Assembly (NCBI GenBank): GCA_016710365.1
Contig: JADJVW010000001.1
Location: forward strand, 372,001 to 436,000
From: Candidatus Caldilinea saccharophila
Lineage (GTDB): Bacteria > Chloroflexota > Anaerolineae > Caldilineales > Caldilineaceae
Length of the DNA: 64,000 nucleotides
Direction: 5' to 3'
Part shown: piece after piece, positions 33,263-41,362 of the stretch
Numbering within the stretch: position 1 is the first letter of the stretch
How the letters are laid out: each line of letters starts with the position of its first letter
Program-made: the position numbers and the translations under genes
The notes under the pieces: model-generated
The model's database searches: none
What the model saw: the letters and a program-made list of their open reading frames with translations, nothing else
Told to the model about the DNA's origin: nothing

Positions 33263-34429
33263 ATGGATATTTTGACTAGGGCAGAACTGGAACAGTTGAT
33301 GCGTAAAGAACAACAATGGTGCGTATCAATCTACATGCCGGCTCATCGTAGCGGGCCGGAGACCCAACAGGATCCGATTCGGCTAAAAAATCTGCTCGGA
33401 GAGGCTGAGAAACACCTATCTGCCCGGGGCGTAAGCACGCGCGATGTACAAGAAATGCTCGAGCCGGCCAACAAGCTCTTGCAGGATTATGATTTCTGGC
33501 AGCATCAGAGTGATGGTCTGGCGATTTTTCTCTCCTCCAAGGGAGTCCATCACTATCGACTCCCATTGGATTTTGAACAATTGGTGGTTGTCATAGACCA
33601 CTTCCACATCAAACCACTGCTGCCCCTCTTCACTGGGGACGGCCAATTCTACATCCTGGCGTTGAGCCAGAACGAAATCAGGTTGCTGAATTGTACGCGC
33701 GATAGCGTCAGCGAAATTGGCATCGGGCAGATAGCTGGCAGCCTGACTGACGCCTTATCGCCCGACGATCCTCAAGTGAGTCTGCAACTCCACACTTCTG
33801 GTTCCTTAGGGGGAATGAGTGGGGATAGTTCAGTAACATTCCATGGGCAAGGCGGGGGCAGTGATGAAAGTGCCAAGAATGAGCTCCTGCGCTACTTTCA
33901 CCTTGTCGCGGATGGCTTGACGGAATTTCTTCAGGGAGAGCAGGCGCCGCTCGTATTGGCGGGAGTCGAATACTTGCTGCCGATTTATAAGGAGGCCAAC
34001 AGGTATCCGAACTTGATAGACATGGTCATCAAGGGGAATCCTGATTTGCTGAGCGCGGACGAGTTGCACAAAAGCGCCTGGGACATTATTGGGCCTCGCT
34101 TCCAGGCAGCACAAGAAGAAGCTGTCGCCCAATACCAACAACTTGCCGGCCAGGCCAGCGAACGAGTTGCAGACACATTGGAGAAGATCGTTCCAGCCGC
34201 TTATCGCGGCCGGATTGAAACGTTGTTCGTCGCCACCGGAGTACCGCAATGGGGTGTCTTTGATCCCGTTACAAATGAGATTGAATTACACGATCAGATA
34301 CAGGCCGACGACGAGCCACTGCTGGACCTGGCGGCTGTTCAGACCTACCTGAAGGGTGGCGTAGTCTACACCATGGAGCCGGAAAAGGTGCCGGGTGGGA
34401 CATCTGCCGCCGCTGTGCTCCGTTATTGA
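33263..34429 (+). CDS. Bacterial archaeo-eukaryotic release factor (baeRF)-family protein
   Basis: 388 residues starting MDILTRAELEQLMRKEQQWC, with the family start (ISIYMP-type strand: VSIYMPAHRSGPETQQDPIR) and RLKNLLGEAEKHL. The middle has LALSQNEIRLLNCTRDSVSE, the eRF1-like strand with the arginine/tyrosine pattern, then PLVLAGVEYLLPIYKEANRY and GRIETLFVATGVPQWGVFD near the C-terminus. The family is predicted to bind ribosomes as a stress-related release/rescue factor; its activity is unproven. AAGGAGAAAACAA precedes ATG. Its stress-island context fits such a role. Confidence 0.82.
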   Translation: MDILTRAELEQLMRKEQQWCVSIYMPAHRSGPETQQDPIRLKNLLGEAEKHLSARGVSTRDVQEMLEPANKLLQDYDFWQHQSDGLAIFLSSKGVHHYRLPLDFEQLVVVIDHFHIKPLLPLFTGDGQFYILALSQNEIRLLNCTRDSVSEIGIGQIAGSLTDALSPDDPQVSLQLHTSGSLGGMSGDSSVTFHGQGGGSDESAKNELLRYFHLVADGLTEFLQGEQAPLVLAGVEYLLPIYKEANRYPNLIDMVIKGNPDLLSADELHKSAWDIIGPRFQAAQEEAVAQYQQLAGQASERVADTLEKIVPAAYRGRIETLFVATGVPQWGVFDPVTNEIELHDQIQADDEPLLDLAAVQTYLKGGVVYTMEPEKVPGGTSAAAVLRY

Positions 34430-34669
34430 TCAAGCGTCATTGCTCAGCCTGGCGACTGGACGCATTGTAGCGGCGAAGCACAGGCGCTTCCGCGTTCAGC
34501 GGTTGAAGCAGGTGGCCCGCGATGCTGCGGCCATCCTTGACGAAGTTCGCGCGATCCACGATGGCGGCGGGTTTGGCTCGGTCATAGGTCACAGATCGTT
34601 TCGATGCGACCGGTTAGCGGCAGTGGGCCTCCTGGACCATATGATTTGCATTTACGAAGGAGAAACGCC
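34430..34669 (+). other. Gene-poor spacer
   Basis: An open frame continues (34395-34673, ending MICIYEGETP), but it resembles no family and overlaps the baeRF 3' end, so it is not called. The segment probably holds gene debris like its neighbours. Confidence 0.4.
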
Positions 34670-34822
34670 ATGAAGGCATCGGCATCTGGCAATGGGCCAG
34701 CAACGACCAGGGCGCAGAGCCGGGTGTGGGACAAGCTCATTGAGCACAAACATTACATTGATGAACACGGCGAAGACGTGGCGGAAGTCCGGAACTGGAA
34801 GTGGAATCAGACCTATGAATAA
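34670..34822 (+). pseudogene. C-terminal tail of a phosphoketolase
   Basis: 50 residues, with AAGGAGAAACGCC before the ATG; after a low-complexity start the sequence reads VWDKLIEHKHYIDEHGEDVA and EVRNWKW. This is the conserved last 30 residues of xylulose-5-phosphate/fructose-6-phosphate phosphoketolase (about 790 residues). Everything else is gone. The stop overlaps the start of the DUF2254 gene (ATGAATAA). Phosphoketolase genes often stand in stress islands of this type, so this may mark a deletion. Confidence 0.72.
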
Positions 34823-36299
34823 GTTCAGGCAGCTTTGGAGCAATCTGCGGTCGAGCTTCTGGTTTGTGCCTTCGCTGATTGTCCTGTTCAGCATTGCCCT
34901 CGCGGTAGCGTTGATCGAAGCAGACTCCGTCGTGCGCGACCTGCTGCCTGCCCAGTGGTCGCGCCTGTTTGGGGCCGGGGCGGAAGGCGCGCGCGGAATG
35001 ATGTCCACGATTGCCGGTTCGATGATGACCGTGGTGGGCGTCACATTCTCCATGATCCTGGTGGTGCTGGCGCTGGCTTCGAGCCAATACACCTCTCGCA
35101 TCCTCCGCAACTTCATGCGCAGCGGCGTCACGCAGATAGTGCTCGGCATCTTCGCCGGCATTTTCACGTATTGTCTGCTCGTGTTGCGCACCATTCGCAG
35201 CGGCGACGAGGGCGCATTTGTTCCAGACCTGGCGGTGTTCTTCGGCTTCGTGCTGGCGCTCGGAGGTGTCGGCGCCCTCATGTTCTTCATTCATCACATC
35301 GCCTCTTCGATCCAGGCTGCCAGCATCATCGCATCGGTCGCGCAGGAAACCATCGCCGCCATTGACCGGCTGCTTCCGGAAAGACGGGGAGAGGGGCCGA
35401 CCGAAGACGATGATGACCAGACACTGCGCCCTCTAACCGAGCGGAATTGGTGCACCGTCCCGGCTAAGGAGAGCGGTTATATCCAAAGCGTGAATGACGC
35501 AGCGATCCTACGCTTGGCGCGGGACAGGAAACACATCGTGTGGATGGAGCATGGCATCGGTGATTTCGTTGTTCAGAACACCACGCTGGCCGCATTTTCT
35601 ATGGAAGACCCGCCGGATGAAGATATGATTGCCGCCCTGCAGGCGACTTTCAGTATCAGTAGCCACCGCCTGGTGGAACAGGACGCGGCCTTCGGCATCA
35701 GGCAGATCGTGGATGTGGCGCTGAGAGCGCTCTCCCCCGGCATCAACGACACAACGACGGCCGTGATGTGCGTGGATTATCTGACAGCGATTCTGGCGCG
35801 GATAGCGCCGCGGCAAATCCCCTCATCGCGCCGTTACGAGGAAGGGGAACTGCGAGTGATCGCCAAAGGCCCGAGCTTTGAGAGTCTGCTGGCTGAATCG
35901 TTCGACCAAATTCGAGGCAGCGCCAACAGCAATGTGGCCGTCATGTTGCGGATGCTGAGCGCGCTGCAAACCGTCGCCAGCCTGACGGCTATTCCGGGCC
36001 GACGGCGGGCGCTTCGCGATCAAGTGCAATGGATCGCCGAACTGGCTGAGCGCACTATCGAGTCCGCCCATGACCGTGTGAGGATCGACACGCGGCTGGC
36101 GCGCGTGCGCGAAGCGCTCGAAACCGAGCCTACCTTGTGCCCAAGGGAGTTGTGGAGTTCCGCCCAATCCACCAGCGACACCAGGCGCGTGAAACAACAA
36201 GCGCTCGGACGATGGGAAAACGAAGGCGGCGAGATTCCCCAACACGCAAAAACGAACGCGGCCGATCTATCGACGCACGAGGAGCCAGCAAAGACATGA
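34815..36299 (+). CDS. DUF2254 membrane protein
   Basis: 494 residues from ATG 34815. Four N-terminal membrane helices (FVPSLIVLFSIALAVALIEA; MMTVVGVTFSMILVVLALAS; IVLGIFAGIFTYCLLVLRTI; VFFGFVLALGGVGALMFFIH) precede a soluble half with the family hallmark ALRALSPGINDTTTAVMCVD. Charged helices and a Thr/Glu-rich tail follow. The function of DUF2254 is unknown. It ends in an ATGA overlap with ppk2, so the two are translationally coupled, which hints at a link with polyphosphate or ion homeostasis (inference). Confidence 0.9.
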   Translation: MNKFRQLWSNLRSSFWFVPSLIVLFSIALAVALIEADSVVRDLLPAQWSRLFGAGAEGARGMMSTIAGSMMTVVGVTFSMILVVLALASSQYTSRILRNFMRSGVTQIVLGIFAGIFTYCLLVLRTIRSGDEGAFVPDLAVFFGFVLALGGVGALMFFIHHIASSIQAASIIASVAQETIAAIDRLLPERRGEGPTEDDDDQTLRPLTERNWCTVPAKESGYIQSVNDAAILRLARDRKHIVWMEHGIGDFVVQNTTLAAFSMEDPPDEDMIAALQATFSISSHRLVEQDAAFGIRQIVDVALRALSPGINDTTTAVMCVDYLTAILARIAPRQIPSSRRYEEGELRVIAKGPSFESLLAESFDQIRGSANSNVAVMLRMLSALQTVASLTAIPGRRRALRDQVQWIAELAERTIESAHDRVRIDTRLARVREALETEPTLCPRELWSSAQSTSDTRRVKQQALGRWENEGGEIPQHAKTNAADLSTHEEPAKT

Positions 36300-37183
36300 A
36301 GATGAACATTAATCCAAGTGACTTCCGTGTGCCAGCCGGGGAAAGGGTTGATCTCTCAACCTGGCCGACGAATGTGAAGCGGGTGTACACGTCGAAGAAG
36401 CACTACCACAAACTGCTCAAAGCGCAGGTGGAGGAGCTGAGCGCGCTGCAACGCCTGCACTACGCGTCCAACCACTATGCCATGCTGCTGATTTTTCAGG
36501 GGATGGACGCTACTGGCAAGGATGGTGCTATTCGGCACGTCATGTCCGGGGTCAATCCACAAGGCTGCCAGGTGTTCAGTTTCAAACAGCCGAGCACCGA
36601 GGAGCTAGAGCATGATTTCCTGTGGCGCACGACCCGCCGGCTGCCGGAACGCGGGCGGATCGGCATTTTCAATCGTTCCTACTACGAGGAGGTGCTGGTC
36701 GTGCGCGTGCATCCAGAACTGCTCCGCAACCAAAGGCTGCCGGATGAGCTACCGGACGGGAAGACGATCTGGCAGGATCGGTATCGTTCCATCGTGGATC
36801 TGGAGGCGCATCTTCACCGTAACGGCACTCGAATCATCAAGTTCTTCCTCCATCTATCGAAGGACAAACAGCGCAAGCGCTTCCTCGATCGCATTGATGA
36901 TCCGGACAAGAACTGGAAATTCAGTAACGCCGACATCAGCGAGCGGAAGCAATGGGATCACTACATGCAGGCCTATGCGGCGTGCCTGCGCGCCACCAGC
37001 ACCGTAGACGTACCTTGGTATGTCGTCCCCGCCGATAACAAAAAGAATGCCCGGTTGATCATTTCGCAGATCATCCTCGATACGCTGAACCAGCTCAATA
37101 TGCAGTATCCGGACGTGGATAAGGAGCGTCACAAGGAATTGAAGTCAATCCGCAAACGGCTCTTACCGAAGAACCAGGATTAA
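36296..37183 (+). CDS. ppk2: Polyphosphate kinase 2 (PPK2) family protein
   Basis: 295 residues. It transfers phosphate between polyphosphate and nucleotides. Walker A is FQGMDATGKDGAIRH; GCQVFSFKQPSTEELEHDFL is the conserved nucleotide-binding region, GRIGIFNRSYYEEVLVVRVH the Walker B/lid segment, and RIIKFFLHLSKDKQRKRFLD the C-terminal signature. The single domain of about 300 residues points to class I or III (use of polyP to make NDP/NTP); the class cannot be fixed by eye. ATG 36296 overlaps the DUF2254 stop, with GAGGAG upstream. Confidence 0.93.
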   Translation: MKMNINPSDFRVPAGERVDLSTWPTNVKRVYTSKKHYHKLLKAQVEELSALQRLHYASNHYAMLLIFQGMDATGKDGAIRHVMSGVNPQGCQVFSFKQPSTEELEHDFLWRTTRRLPERGRIGIFNRSYYEEVLVVRVHPELLRNQRLPDELPDGKTIWQDRYRSIVDLEAHLHRNGTRIIKFFLHLSKDKQRKRFLDRIDDPDKNWKFSNADISERKQWDHYMQAYAACLRATSTVDVPWYVVPADNKKNARLIISQIILDTLNQLNMQYPDVDKERHKELKSIRKRLLPKNQD

Positions 37184-37257
37184 TCAGCGCCGATAAACGC
37201 GACCGTGAAGCTCGCCATCAAAGTTGTCGATTGATGATCGACAGAAAGAATACTCCT

Positions 37258-37763
37258 ATGAACAATGACAAACCATGGATGTTCACCTGTAAAACATGCG
37301 GTGGTCATGATCTGAACGTCTTTCGCTTTTGGACGATCCTGGCTGGGTCTGAGAGTGAAAACTGGCAGGAATGGGGTCCACTCGACGCGGATCATCACTG
37401 GCACTTTGAATTCAAGAAAAAGCTAGAGAAAGAAACAGACGCTGAAGTTGAGCAACCGGATTTTGCTGAGTACGCCAAGGACAACTCTTCTTCTTCACCA
37501 AAAGAGTATGAAATACACGAACAGAGGATCAACCCGGGTAACGACAGATTTTATGTGAATTGTGCGGGCTGTGATCGCGGAATCGAATTCGGCTGGTCAC
37601 AATCCAACCGGGGCGGGGCATATTTCCCGTGGAATGTTCTGATTTCAGCCCCCAGGGAATTTGGCCGGAACCCAGATATTTGAATGTCTGGCAACAGCGG
37701 GGTTGGCTCAAAACAGAAGATAGCCAGCAACAGAAAGAAAACCACGGTGGCGGAAAGAGATAA
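37258..37763 (+). CDS. Zinc-ribbon protein of unknown function (one frameshift)
   Basis: MNNDKPWMFTCKTCGGHDLN gives the first CxxC; FYVNCAGCDRGIEFGWSQ the second, about 90 residues later, together a likely split zinc ribbon. Between them lies a conserved-looking W-rich part (WQEWGPLDADHHWHFEFKKK). The frame changes near 37617 in a G-rich run, after which the tail reads IFPVECSDFSPQGIWPEPRY and WQQRGWLKTEDSQQQKEN and stops at 37763. The deleted paralogue at 32618-32874 has this tail, which shows the longer reading is right. It ends one base before atpD. I recognise no named family. Confidence 0.65.
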
Positions 37764-37764
37764 C

Positions 37765-39322
37765 GTGGAAAACAAAACCGGTTTATTGAATCTCGGTACG
37801 GTAGTCTCGGTACGTGGGAGTGTCGTCGATATCCGATTCGATACCCATTTGCCGCCCATCTACGCGTTGCTGCACGCGCAGGAGGGGAGGATTGCCATCG
37901 AAGTGTTGGCTCAACTCGACGCGCATCGCGTGCGTGGAATCGCGCTGACCCCAACCCAGGGCCTCGCTCGCGGCATGGCGTTGGAAGACACGGGCGGGCC
38001 CATTGAAGGCGCCGGTTGGCAAGGGAATTCTCTCGCGCATGTTCGACGTGTTCGGTAACGCCATCGACCGCCAGCCGGCGCCAAAAGATGTCCAGTGGCG
38101 TACAGTCCATCGAGAGCCGCCTGCGTTAGCACGGCGTTCCACTAAAACCGAGATCTTTGAGACGGGGATCAAGGTCATCGATGTGCTGGTGCCGCTCGAG
38201 CGCGGCGGCAAAGCGGGCCTGTTCGGCGGGGCAGGCGTGGGCAAGACAGTATTGCTCACTGAAATGATTCATAACATGATCGGGCACCAGGAGGGCGTAA
38301 GCATTTTTTGCGGGATAGGCGAACGTAGTCGTGAAGGCGAGGAGCTTTACCGCGACATGAAGGAAGCCGGCGTGTTGCCGAACATGGTGATGGTGTTCGG
38401 CCAGATGAACGAGCCGCCGGGCAGCCGGTTCCGCGTGGGCCACGCCGCGCTGACGATGGCCGAGTATTTCCGCGACGACGAACACCGCGACGTGCTGCTG
38501 TTGATCGACAATATTTTCCGCTTTATCCAGGCCGGCATGGAGGTGTCCGGCTTGATGGGGCAAATGCCGTCGCGCCTGGGCTATCAGCCAACGCTGGGCA
38601 CCGAGTTGTCGCGGCTGGAGGAGCGCATCGGCAACACTGCCACCGGCGCCATCACCTCAATCCAGGCGGTGTATGTGCCGGCGGACGATTTGACCGACCC
38701 GGCGGCGGTGCACACATTTTCGCATCTCTCGGCGTCCATCGTGCTGTCACGTAAGCGGGCGAGCCAGGGACTTTACCCGGCTGTCGATCTGCTGCAATCT
38801 AGTTCCAAAATGGCCACGCCCGGCATCGTCGGCGCACGACATTATCTCCTGGCACAGGAAATCAGGCGGACGCTCGCGCAGTACGAAAACCTCAAGGATA
38901 TCATCGCCATGCTCGGCCTCGAACAACTGGCGCCGGAAGACCGCAACGTAGTCGCCCGCGCCCGACGATTGGAGCGATTCCTCACGCAGCCGTTTTTCGC
39001 CACCGAGCAGTTCAGCGGCATCAAGGGAAAGTTCGTCAGCCTCAAAGATTCGCTCGATGGCTGCGAACGCATCCTGCGTGATGAATTCAAAGACTACCCG
39101 GAGCGCGCGCTCTACATGATTGGGGCGATTGACGAAGCGAAGAAAAAGGCCGCGCCCGACCAACCTGGAGACAAGGCCGAACCTGGGCCCAAACCTGCTG
39201 CGAAGGCCGACCCGAAGCCCGCCGCCGATGCCAAGCCCAAAGCCAGGTCGCATTGCAGTCGAAGCCCCGAGTTGGAACTTCGACCGGAGGTCGAACATGC
39301 AGCCGACACTGATGAGTCTTAA
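37765..39322 (+). CDS. atpD: N-type ATPase beta subunit (one frameshift)
   Basis: Catalytic subunit of a second-type F-ATPase. GTG 37765 gives MENKTGLLNLGTVVSVRGSV, the beta barrel. One extra G near 38005 (GGPIE to APVGKGILSRMFDVFGN) must be removed. Then Walker A GGAGVGKTVLLTEM, catalytic GIGERSREGEE and Walker B DVLLLIDNIFRFIQ follow. The C-terminus carries an unusual Pro/Lys/Ala tail (AAPDQPGDKAEPGPKPAAKA onward) of about 60 residues that alpha also has in a similar style. First gene of atpDCQRBEF, the order that defines N-ATPases. Confidence 0.93.
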
Positions 39323-39701
39323 GATCCTGCTGCCCTTCCAGGTCTTCGCCGAGAAAACCGGCGTCTCGCGCATCGTCGCGGAGACGCGCGAGGGCTCGTT
39401 CGGACTCTTGCCACACCGACTCGACTGCGTTGCGGCGCTCGCGCCCGGGATTCTGATCTACGAAAACGAAGCGGAGGGCGAGGTTTTCGTGGCCGTCGAC
39501 GAAGGGATGCTGGTTAAGACCGGCTTGGATGTGCTCGTCTCCGTGCGCAACGCCATTGGCGGAACGGACCTCGGCCAACTGCGTGAGGCCGTGGAGCAGG
39601 AGTTCCTGAACCTGAACGAGCGGGAGCAGAGCGTCCGCTCGGTGATGGCAGTAGTGGAGAGCGATTTCATCCGCCGCTTAGCGGAGTTTCAACATGAGTG
39701 A
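39297..39701 (+). CDS. atpC: N-type ATPase epsilon subunit
   Basis: 134 residues: MQPTLMSLKILLPFQVFAEK leads into the beta-sandwich domain (EGSFGLLPHRLDCVAALAPG, the GxFGxLPxH signature) and a C-terminal helical part (LREAVEQEFLNLNEREQSVR). It couples rotation in the central stalk. GGAGG lies six bases upstream and the start overlaps atpD by 26 bases. In classical F-ATPases atpC follows atpD at the operon end; here both lead the operon, as in N-ATPases. Confidence 0.92.
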   Translation: MQPTLMSLKILLPFQVFAEKTGVSRIVAETREGSFGLLPHRLDCVAALAPGILIYENEAEGEVFVAVDEGMLVKTGLDVLVSVRNAIGGTDLGQLREAVEQEFLNLNEREQSVRSVMAVVESDFIRRLAEFQHE

Positions 39702-40032
39702 AAAACCGGAAATCAAGAGCGCGAAAGAGCAGACTGCGTTCAGTCAGGAGGTCGGCGCGAAGGCAGAGCGCAAGCTCAAGGCGCGGCGCAGCTCCTCGCA
39801 GGGCGTCTGGTTTGGCTTGGGCATGATGGGACTTGTCGGCTGGTCGGTGGCGGTCCCGACGCTGCTCGGCGCGGCGCTCGGTATCTGGTTGGACAATCGC
39901 CTTCCGGGAAGTCATTCCTGGACGCTGATGCTGCTGGTTATCGGCCTGGTTGTAGGCTGTTTGACTGCCTGGCATTGGGTGGCCAACGAAGACACGGAAA
40001 TGCGCGATGAACAGGGAGAGGATGATGAGTGA
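39694..40032 (+). CDS. atpQ: N-type ATPase AtpQ (AtpI-like) subunit
   Basis: 112 residues; a charged N-terminus (KSAKEQTAFSQEVGAKAERK) precedes two membrane helices (GMMGLVGWSVAVPTLLGAAL and SWTLMLLVIGLVVGCLTAWH), the AtpI-like fold found only with N-ATPases as AtpQ. It probably helps to assemble the c-ring. It overlaps atpC by eight bases and atpR by eight. Confidence 0.88.
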   Translation: MSEKPEIKSAKEQTAFSQEVGAKAERKLKARRSSSQGVWFGLGMMGLVGWSVAVPTLLGAALGIWLDNRLPGSHSWTLMLLVIGLVVGCLTAWHWVANEDTEMRDEQGEDDE

Positions 40033-40366
40033 AACGTTGACTCTAGTGCTGGCTTTGGTAACGGGCGTTTTGCTCGGTGCGATATACTTCGGCGGCCTGT
40101 GGTGGACGGTTCAGAAAGTGGTTTTGTCCAAATGGTCAGCGCTTTGGTTCCTTGGCAGCCTGTTGCTGCGAACGAGCATTACTCTGGCTGGTTTCTATCT
40201 TGTCGCGGGTGGTCATTGGGAGCGGCTGCTGGTGTGCCTGCTTGGATTTGTCCTTGCGCGCCTGATCGTGACCCTTCGACTGCGCTCAGGACAAGCACGA
40301 CTAACCCGAGCGACGGAAAAGCCAACATCCCCGGTACAGGAGGCCAGACATGCACCTTACTCCTGA
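40025..40366 (+). CDS. atpR: N-type ATPase AtpR subunit with repeat-derived C-terminus
   Basis: 113 residues from ATG 40025 (ATG 40022 is equally possible) after AGGGAGAGG. Three membrane helices (LTLVLALVTGVLLGAIYFGG; ALWFLGSLLLRTSITLAGFY; RLLVCLLGFVLARLIVTLRL) match AtpR, a small protein unique to N-ATPase operons that may stabilise the c-ring. The tail after RLRSGQARLT is encoded by a dispersed repeat (40272-40296) and is not part of the family. It overlaps atpB by 17 bases. Confidence 0.86.
   Translation: MSETLTLVLALVTGVLLGAIYFGGLWWTVQKVVLSKWSALWFLGSLLLRTSITLAGFYLVAGGHWERLLVCLLGFVLARLIVTLRLRSGQARLTRATEKPTSPVQEARHAPYS
40272..40296. repeat. Dispersed CCTTCGACTGCGCTCAGG-type repeat inside atpR
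   Basis: The string CCCTTCGACTGCGCTCAGGA plus CAAGC is a repeat seen in intergenic regions of many bacterial genomes (recalled, not searched). Here it is read through as the C-terminus of AtpR without breaking the frame. Confidence 0.6.
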
Positions 40367-41045
40367 TGAGCTGATCTTCTGGCAATCCGGGTTTTTCAAG
40401 CTCAATGCCACGATTCTGTTCACGTGGGGCCTGATGCTCATGCTGGTCGTCGGTTCAAGACTCATCACGCGCAAACTGTCCACGGGGTTGAAACTTTCCC
40501 GCTGGCAGAGCCTGCTGGAAATCGTCGTCACCGCGATCGAGAAACAAATTGAAGAGGTGGGCCTGACTCAGCCGCGCAAATATCTCGGCTTTCTGGGTAC
40601 GCTCCTCTTGTTTATCGCCACCGCCAGTGTCTGCACCATCATTCCTGGCTACGAGCCGCCGACTGGCTCGCTCTCGACCACGGTAGCACTCGCGCTGTGC
40701 GTGTTTGTGGCCGTGCCCTTCTTCGGCATCGAGGAGCAAGGGGTGGGCAACTACCTCAAGTCCTATATGGAGCCGACGTTCATCATGCTGCCGTTTAACA
40801 TCATCAGCGAGATTTCGCGTACGCTGGCCCTCGCCGTCCGTCTGTTCGGCAACATGATGAGCGGGACGATGATTATCGTGATCCTTCTCGCGATTGTGCC
40901 CTTCATCTTTCCAATCATCATGACGCTGCTCGGTCTGCTCACAGGCCTGGTGCAGGCCTACATCTTCTTTATCCTGGCAGCGGTTTACATCGCGGCCGCC
41001 ACGCGAGTCCGGAAGCCCAAGCCTGAACCCGGGGCACAACTGTGA
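40350..41045 (+). CDS. atpB: N-type ATPase subunit a
   Basis: 231 residues, five to six membrane helices. The essential arginine is in ALAVRLFGNMMSG (helix 4), which faces the c-ring carboxylate; the last helix contains LLGLLTGLVQAYIFFILAAV with the conserved Gln. It is the ion half-channel of the motor. Start MHLTPDELIFWQSGFFKLNA with CAGGAGG just before. It is followed by a 31-bp gap, then atpE. Confidence 0.95.
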   Translation: MHLTPDELIFWQSGFFKLNATILFTWGLMLMLVVGSRLITRKLSTGLKLSRWQSLLEIVVTAIEKQIEEVGLTQPRKYLGFLGTLLLFIATASVCTIIPGYEPPTGSLSTTVALALCVFVAVPFFGIEEQGVGNYLKSYMEPTFIMLPFNIISEISRTLALAVRLFGNMMSGTMIIVILLAIVPFIFPIIMTLLGLLTGLVQAYIFFILAAVYIAAATRVRKPKPEPGAQL

Positions 41046-41076
41046 AACATGAATTGCGACAAGAAAAGGAGCTACT

Positions 41077-41358
41077 ATGGATAGCATGACAACGATTGCG
41101 GTGGCATCAATCATCACCGCCGGCATCACCATCAGTTTTGGCGCTATCGGGCCTTCGTTGGCAGAAGGGCGGGCGGTCGCGACGGCGCTGAGTTCGCTGG
41201 CGCAGCAGCCCGATGCCTCGTCTACCATCACCCGGACCTTGTTCGTGGGCCTGGCAATGATCGAATCCGTAGCCATCTACTGTTTCGTGGTCTCAATGAT
41301 TCTCCTCTTCGCCAACCCATTCTGGAATCACGTCATCGCCCAAGCAGCAGGAAAGTAA
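41077..41358 (+). CDS. atpE: N-type ATPase subunit c (Na+-type ligand set)
   Basis: 93 residues, two membrane helices joined by a polar AQQPDASST loop. Helix 2 has MIESVAIYCF: E63, S64 and Y68 hold the same positions as E65, S66 and Y70 of Na+-translocating Ilyobacter c subunit. Helix 1 has GPSLAEG, with E30 where Ilyobacter has Q32, so there may be carboxylates in both helices, as reported for N-ATPases. This supports Na+ rather than H+ as coupling ion, as an inference. AAGGAG precedes ATG. Confidence 0.94.
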   Translation: MDSMTTIAVASIITAGITISFGAIGPSLAEGRAVATALSSLAQQPDASSTITRTLFVGLAMIESVAIYCFVVSMILLFANPFWNHVIAQAAGK

Positions 41359-41362
41359 GCCT

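Noticed and set aside
34395..34673. 92-residue ORF after the baeRF gene
   Set aside because: Overlaps baeRF out of frame and resembles no family; treated as spacer or debris.
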